Assembly (NCBI RefSeq): GCF_900091415.1
Contig: NZ_FMHU01000002.1
Location: 1,736,001-1,800,000, forward strand
Direction of reading: 5' to 3'
Source of the DNA: Micromonospora inyonensis
GTDB lineage: Bacteria; Actinomycetota; Actinomycetes; Mycobacteriales; Micromonosporaceae
DNA: 64,000 bases
Of the stretch, positions 34,177 to 43,756 are shown piece by piece; position 1 is the stretch's first letter, and each line of letters begins with the position of its first letter. Both the position numbers and the translations under genes were made by a program. The notes under the pieces were generated by a model, which ran no database searches, had not been told where the DNA came from, and saw only the letters and a program-made list of their open reading frames with translations.

Positions 34177-35769
34177 GTGCAATGGGGTGAATCGCCGGGC
34201 GACCTCGACCGTGCCCGCGCGGCGCTGCCCATCGATCCGCGCCCCGGCGTGACCCGGTTGCGCCGCTTTCTCGACTGCGCGCTGGACAAGTGGGACGGCC
34301 GGTACGACTACCACACCTACCTGGCCCTTCCCGTGCTGTCGCTGGCCATCGAGGGGACCGGCGAGATCGCCCCGGGCCGGGCCCGGCGGCACCGCGACCG
34401 GCGGCACCTGCACCTGTTGGCGGACCTGCTCCGGTTCGAGCTCGATGCCGAGGCGGGTCGCACCGACGTACTGCCCGGGCACCGTCCGGACCGCGACCGG
34501 CTGACCAGGCGACTACGGCTGGCGGTCCGCGCCGCCCAGCCCGCCCTGGCCCGGCTCAGCCCGCTCACCACCATCACCGCCGCCGACCCGCTGGCCGCCG
34601 CGGCCGAGGTGTGCGCGGCCGTGGACGCCACCACCGCCGAGCGGCGTGACATGCGACTGTCCATGCTGCCGGTGTACGTGGTCCACGACGAGTACCTCTT
34701 CCTCCGGGTGCTCCAGTCGTACGAGACCACCTTTGCCCTGCTCGTCGTGCTGCTGCGCGCCGCCCGGGACGCGCTCGCCCGGGGCGCTGCCGAGCCTGCC
34801 GCCGCGCACCTCGTCACGGCGACCGAGGCGCTGGCGGGCTCCGGGCTGCTGTTCTCCCTGCTGGCCACCATGCAGCCCGAGTCCTTCCGGACATTCCGGG
34901 CGTACAACGACGGTGCCAGCGCCATCCAGTCGCACAGTTACAAGCTGGTCGAGTCGCTCTGCCGCACGCCCGACCAGGAACGGCTGGACAGCGCGGCCTA
35001 CCGGTCCACCCCGGAGGTCCGGCAGCGGGTCCTGGCCGGGCAACCGACCCTCGACCAGGCGTACCGGAGCGCGGTGGAGCGGGGCCTGCTCGACCCGGCC
35101 GAGCGCGCGCAGGTCGCCGACCGGATGCGCGCCTTAGCCGGGGCTCTGCTCACCTGGCGGCGCACGCACCACCGGTTGGCGGTGCGAATGCTCGGGGAGC
35201 GCCCTGGCACCGGCTACACCGAGGGCACGCCCTACCTCGCCACGGTGCGCGCGGTGCCGGTCTTCCGGACGGTGGACGTCGGGCCGGCCAGCGCGGAGGT
35301 CACCGCGCCGTCCGGCCCGACGTCCGCGTCACCGTCCGCGTCACCGTTCGGCGAACCGTTCGGCGAAGGCCACCAGATCGCGACGTTCGATGGCGGCGGC
35401 CATCAGATCGGGAAAGGCGTCTGGCGTGCAGGCGAAGGCCGGCACGCCGAGGGCGGCCAGCGCGGCGGCGTTCTGCCGGTCGTACGCCGGGGCACCCTCG
35501 TCGGAGAGCGCCAGCAGGACGACCACCTGGACCCCGGCGGCGGTCATCTCCGCCACCCGGCGCAGCATCTGCTCCCGTACTCCGCCCTCGTAGAGGTCGC
35601 TGATCAGGACGAAGATGCTGTCCCGGGGACGGGTGATCAACTGCTGGCTGTAGCCGATCGCCCGGTTGATGTCGGTGCCCCCGCCCAACTGCGTGCCGAA
35701 CAGCACCTCCACCGGGTCGCTGAGCTGGTCGGTGAGGTCCACGACCGCGGTGTCGAACACCACCAGTGA
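34177..35769 (+). CDS. Tryptophan 2,3-dioxygenase-like protein, 3' end uncertain
   Basis: The first ~380 residues resemble the tryptophan/indoleamine dioxygenase superfamily: LDKWDGRYDYHTYLAL, PVYVVHDEYLFLRVLQSYE (the distal-His and aromatic segment), FRTFRAYNDGASAIQSHSYKLVE and the heme-ligand helix TWRRTHHRLAVRMLG followed by GTGYTEGTPYL, which matches the TDO GTGGT-type substrate loop. Such heme enzymes oxidise tryptophan or related indoles. The GTG at 34177 is the best start, since upstream sequence is low-complexity. No stop occurs until 35769, so the frame crosses 429 nt of the convergent VWA gene; the family normally ends near 35250-35330. A frameshift or an extended C-terminal tail are both possible. 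Neighbour genes give no pathway context. Confidence 0.72.
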   Translation: MQWGESPGDLDRARAALPIDPRPGVTRLRRFLDCALDKWDGRYDYHTYLALPVLSLAIEGTGEIAPGRARRHRDRRHLHLLADLLRFELDAEAGRTDVLPGHRPDRDRLTRRLRLAVRAAQPALARLSPLTTITAADPLAAAAEVCAAVDATTAERRDMRLSMLPVYVVHDEYLFLRVLQSYETTFALLVVLLRAARDALARGAAEPAAAHLVTATEALAGSGLLFSLLATMQPESFRTFRAYNDGASAIQSHSYKLVESLCRTPDQERLDSAAYRSTPEVRQRVLAGQPTLDQAYRSAVERGLLDPAERAQVADRMRALAGALLTWRRTHHRLAVRMLGERPGTGYTEGTPYLATVRAVPVFRTVDVGPASAEVTAPSGPTSASPSASPFGEPFGEGHQIATFDGGGHQIGKGVWRAGEGRHAEGGQRGGVLPVVRRGTLVGERQQDDHLDPGGGHLRHPAQHLLPYSALVEVADQDEDAVPGTGDQLLAVADRPVDVGAPAQLRAEQHLHRVAELVGEVHDRGVEHHQ

Positions 35770-36552
35770 GGTCCGTAGCGACCGCATCGAGGCGAGCACC
35801 GCGGCGAACACCCCGGAGTAGACCACCGAGGCGGCCATCGACCCGGACTGGTCGACGCAGAGCACCACGTCCCGCTGCACCGCCGTGGTGCGCCGCCCGT
35901 ACCCCACCAGCCGCTCGGGGACGATCGTGCGGTGCTCCTGCTGGTAGTGCTTGAGGTTGGCGCGGATGGTGCGGTCCCAGTCGATGTCGGCGTGCCGGGG
36001 ACGGTTGATCCGGGTGGCCCGGTTCAGCGCCCCGGTCACCGCCGCCCTGGTCTGCTGGGCGATCCGCCGCTCCAGCTCCTCGACGACCCGGCGGACCACC
36101 TGCCGGGCCGCCTCCTTGGTCTGGTCCGGCATCACCCGGTTGAGGGAGAGCAGCGTGCCGACCAGGTGCACGTCCGGCTCCACGGCGGACAGCATCTCCG
36201 GCTCCAGCAGGAGGCGGGTGAGGTTGAGCCGTTCGATCGCGTCGGCCTGCATGACCTGCACGACCGTCGACGGGAAGTACTGGCGGATGTCGCCCAGCCA
36301 GCGGGCCACCCGGGGCGCGGAGCCGCCGAGCCCACCCGAGCGCCGGGGCGAGCCGCCGTCGCCGTCGGCGTCGTACAGGGCGGCCAGTGCCCCGTCCATC
36401 GCGGCGTCACCGGCGGAAAGACGGCCGCAGGCGTCCTCGGCGGACCCGCCGAGGACCATCCGCCAGCGGCGCAGCCGCTCCCGGTCCGCGTCCGCGTCCG
36501 GTCCGGGGAAGGGCGCGCCGCCCTGCGCGGCGGTGTCCGTGGAGGTGGTCAA
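35341..36552 (-). CDS. VWA-domain protein of the SWIM-MoxR-DUF5682-VWA operon
   Basis: A 403-aa protein. The N-terminal ~200 residues are helical with DGDGGS-rich linker and QYFPSTVVQVMQADAIERL; the C-terminal von Willebrand factor A domain has the MIDAS motif DQSGSM, a Thr-containing LGGGTDINRAI loop and the DLYEGG acidic strand. MoxR AAA+ ATPases work with VWA proteins in metal-dependent chaperone or complex-assembly steps. The TTG start at 36552 overlaps the DUF5682 stop (TTGA). It is the last gene of the four and resembles YehP of the E. coli yehLMPQ set, though that link is by gene order and domain content. Confidence 0.9.
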   Translation of the reverse strand: MTTSTDTAAQGGAPFPGPDADADRERLRRWRMVLGGSAEDACGRLSAGDAAMDGALAALYDADGDGGSPRRSGGLGGSAPRVARWLGDIRQYFPSTVVQVMQADAIERLNLTRLLLEPEMLSAVEPDVHLVGTLLSLNRVMPDQTKEAARQVVRRVVEELERRIAQQTRAAVTGALNRATRINRPRHADIDWDRTIRANLKHYQQEHRTIVPERLVGYGRRTTAVQRDVVLCVDQSGSMAASVVYSGVFAAVLASMRSLRTSLVVFDTAVVDLTDQLSDPVEVLFGTQLGGGTDINRAIGYSQQLITRPRDSIFVLISDLYEGGVREQMLRRVAEMTAAGVQVVVLLALSDEGAPAYDRQNAAALAALGVPAFACTPDAFPDLMAAAIERRDLVAFAERFAER

Positions 36553-38780
36553 TGGATCTCCCGTCCGAGCAGGATGCCGAGCGTGGGCAGGACCGCCGTG
36601 GCCCGGTCGTGGTCGAGGCCGGCCGCCGGTGCCCGGTGCACCGGCTGGCCACGGTGGGCCACCCGGTCGCCGATGGACCGGCGCTCGCCGGCGGCGAAGT
36701 TGCCGAAGGTCCGCCGCAACAGTGGCAGGACCTCGGTGAACGAGTCGGCGGGGATGCCGGTCAGCCACTCGTCCACCAGGGACAGCAACGCGTCGTCGTG
36801 CACCAGCAGCAGCCCGCCGCCGCCGAGGAAACCCTCCACCCAGGCGGCCCCGTCGGCCGGGGCGACACCGGTGGTCAACGGCAGGCCCATCCGTCGGCGC
36901 ACCTCGGCGCGCTCCAGCCGGCCCGCGTCGTGCAACAGCCGGACCAGTCGGCCGCCGAGCAGGCCGTGCAGGTCGTCCCGCTCGGCGAGCGAGGCGAGGG
37001 TGTCCAGCCAGGGCACCCGCGCGTCCTCATCGAGGAGGTTGACCGCCGCGTGCACCTCGTCGAGGTGGCCGCGCAGTTCCCGGGCCGCCTGGTCGGCCAG
37101 GCCGGCGACCGCGGCGGGCAGGCCGGCGCGGACCCGGGCCAGCAGCCCGGTGGTCACCTCGGCCAGTCCGCCCAGCTCGCTGCGTCGGACGTCGCCGTAG
37201 CGCAGCGTGCGGACCAGCGGCGGGATGGCCGCCATCAGGTGCGCCACGTCGGCGTCGAGGGCTGCCCGGGTGTCCAGCGACCGCAGCACCGGGGGGTAGG
37301 CGTCGGGGAGGTCCGCCAGCAGGCAGACCTCGACCAGGGCGGTGACCTCGGCGAGGCTGTCCGCGTCCCGGGCGGCGGCGGCCACCGCGCCGGTGGCCGC
37401 CGACACCACGGTGGTGCCGTACGCGCTCGCCTCGACCAGCCGCACCGCGAACTCCGGCTGCCAGCGCAGCCGCCACTGCTCCCGGAAGGTGCCGCTGCTC
37501 CGCCCGCGCCGGTCCGACTCGCCCCACGGCACGCCCACCACCCGCAGGCGGTGCAGCAGTCGGCTGCGGGCCAGGTCGTTGTCGCGGCGCAGGTCGAGGT
37601 CGAGCGGACGTTCCAGGGCCTCCGGCTTGAGCCGCAGGCTGCGCTGCTGCGTGGCGAGGTCGCGGGCCAACGGCACCGCGGGCATGTCCTCGGGTACGCC
37701 GCCGAGCCGTTCGCCCACCACCAGCCGCCGACCGATCAGCTCCAGCCGCAGCGGGTCGCCCTCGCAGAGCACCGCCGCGCTGGCGTCGGTCAGCTCGGTC
37801 AGCCCGGCCAGCGGCCGGCCGCGCAGGGTGGCCAGCGTCTCGGCCAGCCGGGCCGCCTCGATGACGTGCGCGGAGGAGGCGGGCACCCCCTCGTCGCGGA
37901 GCACCCCGGCGGCGGCGACCAGCCACCGGGCGACCACCTCGTTCTCGGAGGTGAACAGGTGGTGGTACCAGCCGGGGGAGCGGACCCCCGCGGCGTAGCC
38001 CTGCCAGGAGGCCAGCCGGCCGTACGTCCAGGGCACCCAGGTGAAGGTCACCTTCGTCTTCCGGCGTCCCTTCAGCAGGGCGGTGTCGGCGCTGGCCGGC
38101 ACCTTACGGGTCAGCGCGGGCACGTGCCAGGCGCCGCAGACCACGGCGATGTTGTCGTGGCTGCGCCGCACCTGCCGCAGGACGGTGCGCATGTGCGCCT
38201 CACGGAGCAGGTCGTCGGGATCGTCCGGCACCCCGTCGCGGATCGCGGCCATCGCCTCGGCGATCGCCGGGAACGCCGGGGCGCCCCGGTGCTCGACCAC
38301 GTCCTCCCACCAGCGTTCCGGGTCGTCGTACCCGGCTGCGGCGGCGAGCTCCCCGATCGGGTCGACCGGACGGCGGGGCAGCGGGTCGTCGGTGCCCACG
38401 CCAGCCTCCGCCTCCGAGGCCTCGGTGTCCGCCCCGGCCTCCACCTCCGGGGTGTCGTCCGGCTCGGCGAGGCGGTAGGCGTACGGCAGGTCGAAGAAGC
38501 GCACCGGCACGCCGTGCGCGACCGCCCAGCGGATCGCCTGCCACTCCGGCGAGAAGACGGCGAACGGCCAGAACCCGGCGCGGCGCGGGTCGTCGGTGGC
38601 GTACCCGAGCAGGGCGACCGGCGGCTCCAGCCGCTCGTCGGCCACCCAGCGCAGCAGCTCCTCCGCCTCCGGCGGACCCTCGACCAGCAGGATGTCGGGG
38701 CGTTGCTCGGCCAGGGCCGCCACCACCGCCCGAGCGGACCCCGGACCGTGGTGACGGATGCCGTAGAGCTGCTCAGGCAT
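36549..38780 (-). CDS. DUF5682 family protein
   Basis: A 743-aa protein recognised by its start YGIRHHGPGSARAVVAAL and the later VVCGAWHVPALTRK (a TraB-like His/Gly motif) and WVPWTYGRLASWQGYAAGVRSPGWYHHL, with the C-terminal half mainly helical. The acidic DTPEVEAGADTEASEAEAG region near residue 112 is low-complexity. The family is typically encoded with MoxR, VWA and SWIM proteins and no biochemical role is settled. It overlaps the MoxR gene by 8 nt and the VWA gene by 4 nt, so all are coupled. The E. coli counterpart is probably YehM. Confidence 0.88.
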   Translation of the reverse strand: MPEQLYGIRHHGPGSARAVVAALAEQRPDILLVEGPPEAEELLRWVADERLEPPVALLGYATDDPRRAGFWPFAVFSPEWQAIRWAVAHGVPVRFFDLPYAYRLAEPDDTPEVEAGADTEASEAEAGVGTDDPLPRRPVDPIGELAAAAGYDDPERWWEDVVEHRGAPAFPAIAEAMAAIRDGVPDDPDDLLREAHMRTVLRQVRRSHDNIAVVCGAWHVPALTRKVPASADTALLKGRRKTKVTFTWVPWTYGRLASWQGYAAGVRSPGWYHHLFTSENEVVARWLVAAAGVLRDEGVPASSAHVIEAARLAETLATLRGRPLAGLTELTDASAAVLCEGDPLRLELIGRRLVVGERLGGVPEDMPAVPLARDLATQQRSLRLKPEALERPLDLDLRRDNDLARSRLLHRLRVVGVPWGESDRRGRSSGTFREQWRLRWQPEFAVRLVEASAYGTTVVSAATGAVAAAARDADSLAEVTALVEVCLLADLPDAYPPVLRSLDTRAALDADVAHLMAAIPPLVRTLRYGDVRRSELGGLAEVTTGLLARVRAGLPAAVAGLADQAARELRGHLDEVHAAVNLLDEDARVPWLDTLASLAERDDLHGLLGGRLVRLLHDAGRLERAEVRRRMGLPLTTGVAPADGAAWVEGFLGGGGLLLVHDDALLSLVDEWLTGIPADSFTEVLPLLRRTFGNFAAGERRSIGDRVAHRGQPVHRAPAAGLDHDRATAVLPTLGILLGREIH

Positions 38781-39834
38781 CGCGGGCGGCGCGGTAGAAG
38801 GGGCGCCACTCCTCGCGCTCGCGGACCACCGTCTCCAGGTACTCCCGCCACACCACGGCGTCGGAGACCGGGTCCTTGATGACCGCCCCGACGATGCCGG
38901 CGGCCACGTCGCCCGGCCGCAGCACGCCGTCGCCGAAGTGCGCCGCCAGGGCCAGCCCGTTGGTGAGCACCGAGATCGCCTCGGCGGTGGAGAGGGTGCC
39001 GGTGGGGGACTTGAGCTTGGTCCGGCCGTCCTCGGTCAGCCCGGTCCGCAGTTCTCGGAAGATCGTCACGACCCGGCGGATCTCCTCGACGGCGGCCGGC
39101 ACCTCCGGCAGGTCGAGCGAGCGGCCGAGCTGCGCCACCCGTCGGGTGACGATGTCCACCTCCTCCTCGGCGGAGGCCGGCACCGGCAGCACCACCGTGT
39201 TGAACCGGCGACGTAGCGCGCTGGACAGCTCGTTGACGCCCCGGTCCCGGTCGTTGGCGGTGGCGATGATGTTGAAACCGCGCTGGGCCTGCACCTCGCT
39301 GGTCAGCTCCGGCACCGGCAGGGTCTTCTCGGACAGGATGGTGATGAGCGTGTCCTGCACGTCGGACGGGACCCGGGTCAGCTCCTCGACCCGGGCGATG
39401 GCGCCGGTCTCCATCGCCCGCATCACCGGGCTCGGCACCAGCGCGGCCGGGGACGGACCCTCGGCGAGCAGCCGGGCGTAGTTCCAGCCGTACCGGATCG
39501 CCTCCTCGGCGGTGCCCGCGGTGCCCTGCACCAGCAGCGTGGAGTCACCGCTGATCGCCGCGGCCAGGTGCTCGGAGACCCAGGTCTTCGCGGTGCCGGG
39601 CACCCCGAGCAGCAGCAGCGCGCGGTCGGTGGCGAGGGTCGCCACCGCGATCTCCATCAGCCGGCGCGGCCCGACGTACTTCGGCGTGATCTTGGCGCCG
39701 TCGCCGAGCAGGTAGGTCACCACGGCCTGTGGGGAGAGCCGCCAGCCCGGCGGGCGGGGCCGGTCGTCGGCGGCGGCCAGCTCGGCCAGCTCGTCGGCGT
39801 ACTGCTGCTCGGCGTGCGGACGTAGCGCGGTCAT
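38773..39834 (-). CDS. MoxR-family AAA+ ATPase
   Basis: A 353-aa AAA+ ATPase with Walker A GVPGTAKTW near residue 77, Walker B region GAIARVEELTRVPSDVQDTL (arginine/sensor features follow), sensor-1 FNIIATANDRDRG and an arginine finger in ELSSALRRRFN. MoxR ATPases remodel or mature protein complexes together with VWA proteins. It overlaps the SWIM gene by 4 nt (ATGA) and DUF5682 by 8 nt. The gene order SWIM-MoxR-DUF5682-VWA matches E. coli yehQ/L/M/P content, with this gene equivalent to YehL. Confidence 0.92.
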   Translation of the reverse strand: MTALRPHAEQQYADELAELAAADDRPRPPGWRLSPQAVVTYLLGDGAKITPKYVGPRRLMEIAVATLATDRALLLLGVPGTAKTWVSEHLAAAISGDSTLLVQGTAGTAEEAIRYGWNYARLLAEGPSPAALVPSPVMRAMETGAIARVEELTRVPSDVQDTLITILSEKTLPVPELTSEVQAQRGFNIIATANDRDRGVNELSSALRRRFNTVVLPVPASAEEEVDIVTRRVAQLGRSLDLPEVPAAVEEIRRVVTIFRELRTGLTEDGRTKLKSPTGTLSTAEAISVLTNGLALAAHFGDGVLRPGDVAAGIVGAVIKDPVSDAVVWREYLETVVREREEWRPFYRAARDA

Positions 39835-42710
39835 CGGAACTCCTTGTGCATGTCGGAACGGAAGGCGAGGACGGCGGCCAGCTGCCCGACGGCACGGACC
39901 CGGCCGGGGTCGACACCGTCCCGGGCGAGCTCGTCGGTGAGGCGGTGGAACCGGTCGGCCAGGGCGGGCGTCGCGGCGGTGCCGGCCATCCGACAGAGTT
40001 CGGAGAGGTACCAGCCGTTCTGCCCCTTCGCGCGGGACCAGACCCCGACGGCGTCGGCGACCGCGCCGGAGAGTTCGGGGGACCAGTCGTGGGAGAGCAT
40101 GCCCAGCAGGCGGGTCGCCCGGCCCGAATCGGTGCGCAGGGCGTCGGCGACCAGATCACCGAGACGGTCGGCGGGCAGCACCTCGTGGAGCGGCCAGAGC
40201 AGGTGGTCCGGCAGCCTGTCCCGGCGTTGCCGACCGGCCTGCCGGGAGACGGTGACCAGGACGTCGGCCCAGTCGGCGGCCCGCTCCTCGGCGGCGGCCC
40301 GCGCCCAGCCCCGGTGCAGCACCGGACCCCAGTCGTCGGTGGCGGCCAGCGCCACGACCTCGGCCGGATTCCGGGCGAACGCGGTGGTCCAGGTGGCCAG
40401 CGGTGTCCCGGCGACCACCTCTTCGAGCAGCCAGGCTCCCACTCCCGTCCCGCGTGGCGGCTGCGGGTCCACCCCGTCCCGCCGCATCGCCGGGTCGCAT
40501 TCGCGCGGTGGCTCGACCGTCAGCTCCGTCCCGCCCGGGGCCAGGCGGACGCAGGCCGTGGCCCGTTCGGCCATCCGTCGGCGCAGCCCGGACCCGGGCA
40601 GCCGGCGCAGCAGGGCGACGGCGGCCTGCCGGACCTCCTTGCGCCGGTCGTCCAGCACACCGTCGAGGAAGGTGTCGTCGGCGGGGGAGGGCCCCACCTC
40701 GAGTGCCTCGACGAACCGGGCCCGGTCGGGGGCGCTCTCCGCGGCGAACCCGGCCGCCAGCAGCTCGCGTGCCGCGTCCGGGTCGCGCGACCGCAGGCGG
40801 GTCAGGTACGTGAGCCGCTGCCCGGCGGTGCCGGTCTCCCAGTCGTCGCTGCCGACCTGCCCGGCCATGGGAACGGTGAGGTCGAGAGCCTCGTAGAGCA
40901 GGTAGCCCCACTCCGAGCGGAGACCGGCCAGCCACCGTCCCCGACGGCCACCGAGCCGGGCGAGCAGGGGGCGCAGCGCCCGGTGACGTCGGCCGACGTC
41001 CAGCAGGGCCGGCAGGGTGTCGGCCGGGACCAGCCCACCGTGCCGGTCGGCCAGGCGTAGCCATTCGTCGAGCAGTTCCTGCTGGATCTGGCTGCCGCCG
41101 GGCGCACCGCCGTCGGTGAGCAGCGTGCGCAGCCGGACGGTCGCCGCGGCGGGCAGGGGCGGAGCCGACTCGGCGGGCGCGGCGGGCACCGGTCCGAGCC
41201 CGGTCGACGGGGTGATCCCGGCCCGCCGGTACGTCAGGGCCACCGCCGCGGCCTCCAGGACGCCGGCCGCGCCCTCCCCGCCCGCGCCGAGGGGCTGACC
41301 GCCCACCGCCAGCGCTCCGTCCCAGGGGCGGCGGGCGGTGCCGACCAGCGCGGCGGAGAGCAACTCGGTGGGGAGTTCGGCGGTGTGCCCGTCCGGGCCG
41401 ACCGGTACGCCCGCCGCAGCGGTCAGGTAGTGCCCGTCGGACCAGGCGGCCAGCGGTCGCAGTCCGGCCGGGCCGAGCTCGGCGGCGAGATCGACCGGCT
41501 GGCCGCCGGCTCCGGCGAGCAGCCACCACGGCTGGTCGTGCCCGGCGAGCAGCGGCAACGCGTCCCCGGTCTGGTCGACGAGGTGACCCTCCCGGGTGGG
41601 GACGACCCCGGCGAGCAGCACCGGCACGGACTCCCGCCAGGGGTCGGCGGCGAGCCCGGCCGAGTATTCGGCCAGGGCGATGCGGAGGTCGACGGCACCG
41701 GTCGGGGCGGCCAGCGGCACCGGGGCGCCGTGCCGGGTGGCGACCAGCGCCCGCAGGGGCCGGGAGCCCGGGTAGAAGCACAGGTCCGCGTCGACCTCGG
41801 TGCCGGGCACCAGGTCGGCGGGGAACGTCTGCCCGGGTGCGGCGAACGCCAGCACCAGCGCGAACCGGCCGGTGCCCGCCCCGCGCAGCCAGATCCGGCG
41901 GGTGGTGACCTTGTCGTCGGCGGAGTCGACCTGCCCGAGGACCTGCCACCGGTCCCGCACCGGCGGGGTGGCGAGCACCTCGTCGGTGGCGACCGGGTAG
42001 CCGACCCGGGACCGGACGGTGGCCGCCAGGTCGTCCGGGAGCGCGTCGAGCCGGTCGTGGGCGGTGACCAGCAGCCGGATCAGGCCGAGTTCGCCGAGCA
42101 GTCGGTCGGCCCAGTGCGCGCCGATGCCGGCCGTGCGACCCGCCCGGCGCAGTGTGCCGGCCACCGCCGGGGCCTGCGCGTCGACCAGCCGCGCGGCCAC
42201 CGTCTGGAACGGAGCCGGTCCGGCCTGCTCGGCCGCGGCGAGCCCCTGGTCCACCTGGTCGTCCAGCCACCGCCGCAGTTCGTCCAGGCCGGCGGCCACG
42301 CGGGCGGCGCGCTGCTCGACCCGCTTCGCGGCGGCGGCCGGGTCCGCCGGGCCGGTGGTGGCCGGCGGCCTCGCGGCGCGTTTCGCCCGCCCGGCCTGCC
42401 ACTCGACGACCCAGTCCGGGGCCTCGGCGTCGCCGGCCCCGGACTCGGCCCAGAGCAGCAGCAGACCCAGGGCGTGTTTGCAGGGGAACTTGCGGCTCGG
42501 GCAGGAGCAGCGGTACGCGGGCCCGGACAGGTCGACGCAGACCTGGTACGGGTTCTTCCCGCTGCCCTTGCACAGCCCCCAGAGCACCTCGCCGGTCAGG
42601 CCGGACGCCGACCACTTGGCGGCACCGCTGACACTGCGGGCGGTGCGGGCGGCGGCGGGGTCGGGCGCGACGGCGAGGACCTGCGCGGTGGACCAACGAT
42701 CAACTGGCAC
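39831..42710 (-). CDS. SWIM zinc-finger protein, operon leader
   Basis: A 959-aa protein with the SWIM zinc motif YRCSCPSRKFPCKHALGLL near residue 70 (C-x-C-x6-C-x-H). The remainder is long, with helical repeats toward the C-terminus including FLDGVLDDRRKEVRQAAVALLRR, a HEAT-like segment. SWIM fingers bind nucleic acids or proteins; the family is YehQ-like. The GTG at 42710 is favoured: TACAGT lies at 42723-42718, 7 nt upstream, suggesting a leaderless start, and homologues begin with this V-D-R-W-S-T-A-Q region. An ATG at 42746 is the alternative. It begins a four-gene overlapping operon with MoxR, DUF5682 and VWA proteins. Confidence 0.9.
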   Translation of the reverse strand: MPVDRWSTAQVLAVAPDPAAARTARSVSGAAKWSASGLTGEVLWGLCKGSGKNPYQVCVDLSGPAYRCSCPSRKFPCKHALGLLLLWAESGAGDAEAPDWVVEWQAGRAKRAARPPATTGPADPAAAAKRVEQRAARVAAGLDELRRWLDDQVDQGLAAAEQAGPAPFQTVAARLVDAQAPAVAGTLRRAGRTAGIGAHWADRLLGELGLIRLLVTAHDRLDALPDDLAATVRSRVGYPVATDEVLATPPVRDRWQVLGQVDSADDKVTTRRIWLRGAGTGRFALVLAFAAPGQTFPADLVPGTEVDADLCFYPGSRPLRALVATRHGAPVPLAAPTGAVDLRIALAEYSAGLAADPWRESVPVLLAGVVPTREGHLVDQTGDALPLLAGHDQPWWLLAGAGGQPVDLAAELGPAGLRPLAAWSDGHYLTAAAGVPVGPDGHTAELPTELLSAALVGTARRPWDGALAVGGQPLGAGGEGAAGVLEAAAVALTYRRAGITPSTGLGPVPAAPAESAPPLPAAATVRLRTLLTDGGAPGGSQIQQELLDEWLRLADRHGGLVPADTLPALLDVGRRHRALRPLLARLGGRRGRWLAGLRSEWGYLLYEALDLTVPMAGQVGSDDWETGTAGQRLTYLTRLRSRDPDAARELLAAGFAAESAPDRARFVEALEVGPSPADDTFLDGVLDDRRKEVRQAAVALLRRLPGSGLRRRMAERATACVRLAPGGTELTVEPPRECDPAMRRDGVDPQPPRGTGVGAWLLEEVVAGTPLATWTTAFARNPAEVVALAATDDWGPVLHRGWARAAAEERAADWADVLVTVSRQAGRQRRDRLPDHLLWPLHEVLPADRLGDLVADALRTDSGRATRLLGMLSHDWSPELSGAVADAVGVWSRAKGQNGWYLSELCRMAGTAATPALADRFHRLTDELARDGVDPGRVRAVGQLAAVLAFRSDMHKEFR

Positions 42711-42910
42711 GGGGCGCACTGTAGGAGACCTGTACGACACGAACATCGCCAGCACCCGTCGGCGACGGCGGCGGTGGCGCAGGGCGATCGGGCGGTGACC
42801 CGCAGGTGAGCGCCGGTCCGGCCGGTCCGGCGCGGTCCGGTCGGTGCCGGGCGGCACGCGGAGCATCCTCTAGTCTCCTTAGGTCGGACCCGAGACCAGG
42901 GGAGGCGACC

Positions 42911-43738
42911 GTGTCGCACAGTGACGCCGTAACGCGGACCGGCTCCGCGCCGTCCGAAGTGGACACGTCGGTGCCGCACTCCGCCCGGATCTACGACTGG
43001 TGGCTCGGCGGCAAGGACAACTTCGCCGTGGACCGGGCCACCGGCGCGGCGATGCTGGAGGCGATCCCCACCCTGCGGATGATGGCCGCCGAGAACCGCC
43101 GCTTCGTCCACCGGATGGCCCGCTACCTGGTCACCCAGGCCGGTGTCCGACAGTTCCTCGACGTCGGCACCGGCATTCCCACCCGCCCCAACCTGCACGA
43201 GGTCGCCCAGGCCGTCGCCCCGGACACCCGCGTGGTGTACGTCGACAACGACCCGATCGTGCTGGCGCACGCCCGGGCGCTGATGATCAGCAGTCCGCAG
43301 GGGCGCAGCGAGTACATCCACGCCGATCTGCGCCACCCGGAACGCATCCTGGAGGAGGTGTCCCGACGCGACACCCTCGACCTGACGAAGCCGGTGGCGC
43401 TCACCCTGATCGCGATCCTGATGCTGCTCGGCGACGCCGACGACCCGATCGGTCGGGTCCGCGCGCTCACCGACGCGCTGCCGTCGGGCAGCTACCTGGC
43501 GATCACCCACCCGACGCCGGACTTCAACCCGGAGGCGGTCGACGCGGCGGTGGCCGCCGCGACCGGCAACGGGATGACCCTGGTACCGCGTACCCGGGCC
43601 GAGGTCGCGCGGTTCTTCGACGGATGGGACCTGATCGAACCGGGCATCGTGCCGGTGCCGGCGTGGCGGCCCGACGGGGCGGCACCGACCGATCCCGAGG
43701 CGGTCTACTACTGGGCCGGGGTCGCCCGCAAGCCCTGA
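42911..43738 (+). CDS. SAM-dependent methyltransferase, DUF574 family
   Basis: A 275-aa protein of the DUF574 (Methyltransf_19) family that is abundant in actinomycetes. It has HSARIYDWWLGGKDNFAVDR near residue 23, RFVHRMARYLV, the SAM-binding FLDVGTGIPTRPNLHEVAQ and YVDNDPIVLAHARAL, and the late PHPTP-like THPTPDFNPEAVDAAV. The methyl acceptor is not known. The GTG at 42911 has GGAGG 5 nt upstream. It is divergent from the SWIM operon and followed by a hairpin. Confidence 0.93.
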   Translation: MSHSDAVTRTGSAPSEVDTSVPHSARIYDWWLGGKDNFAVDRATGAAMLEAIPTLRMMAAENRRFVHRMARYLVTQAGVRQFLDVGTGIPTRPNLHEVAQAVAPDTRVVYVDNDPIVLAHARALMISSPQGRSEYIHADLRHPERILEEVSRRDTLDLTKPVALTLIAILMLLGDADDPIGRVRALTDALPSGSYLAITHPTPDFNPEAVDAAVAAATGNGMTLVPRTRAEVARFFDGWDLIEPGIVPVPAWRPDGAAPTDPEAVYYWAGVARKP

Positions 43739-43756
43739 CCGTCCACTCGACGCGCG

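Noticed and set aside
35322..35369. 12-bp tandem repeats (GTCCGCGTCACC twice, GTTCGGCGAACC/GG twice) as a functional site
   Set aside because: They lie at the overlap of two convergent reading frames and are just short codon-level repeats. They are relevant only as a place where indels may occur.
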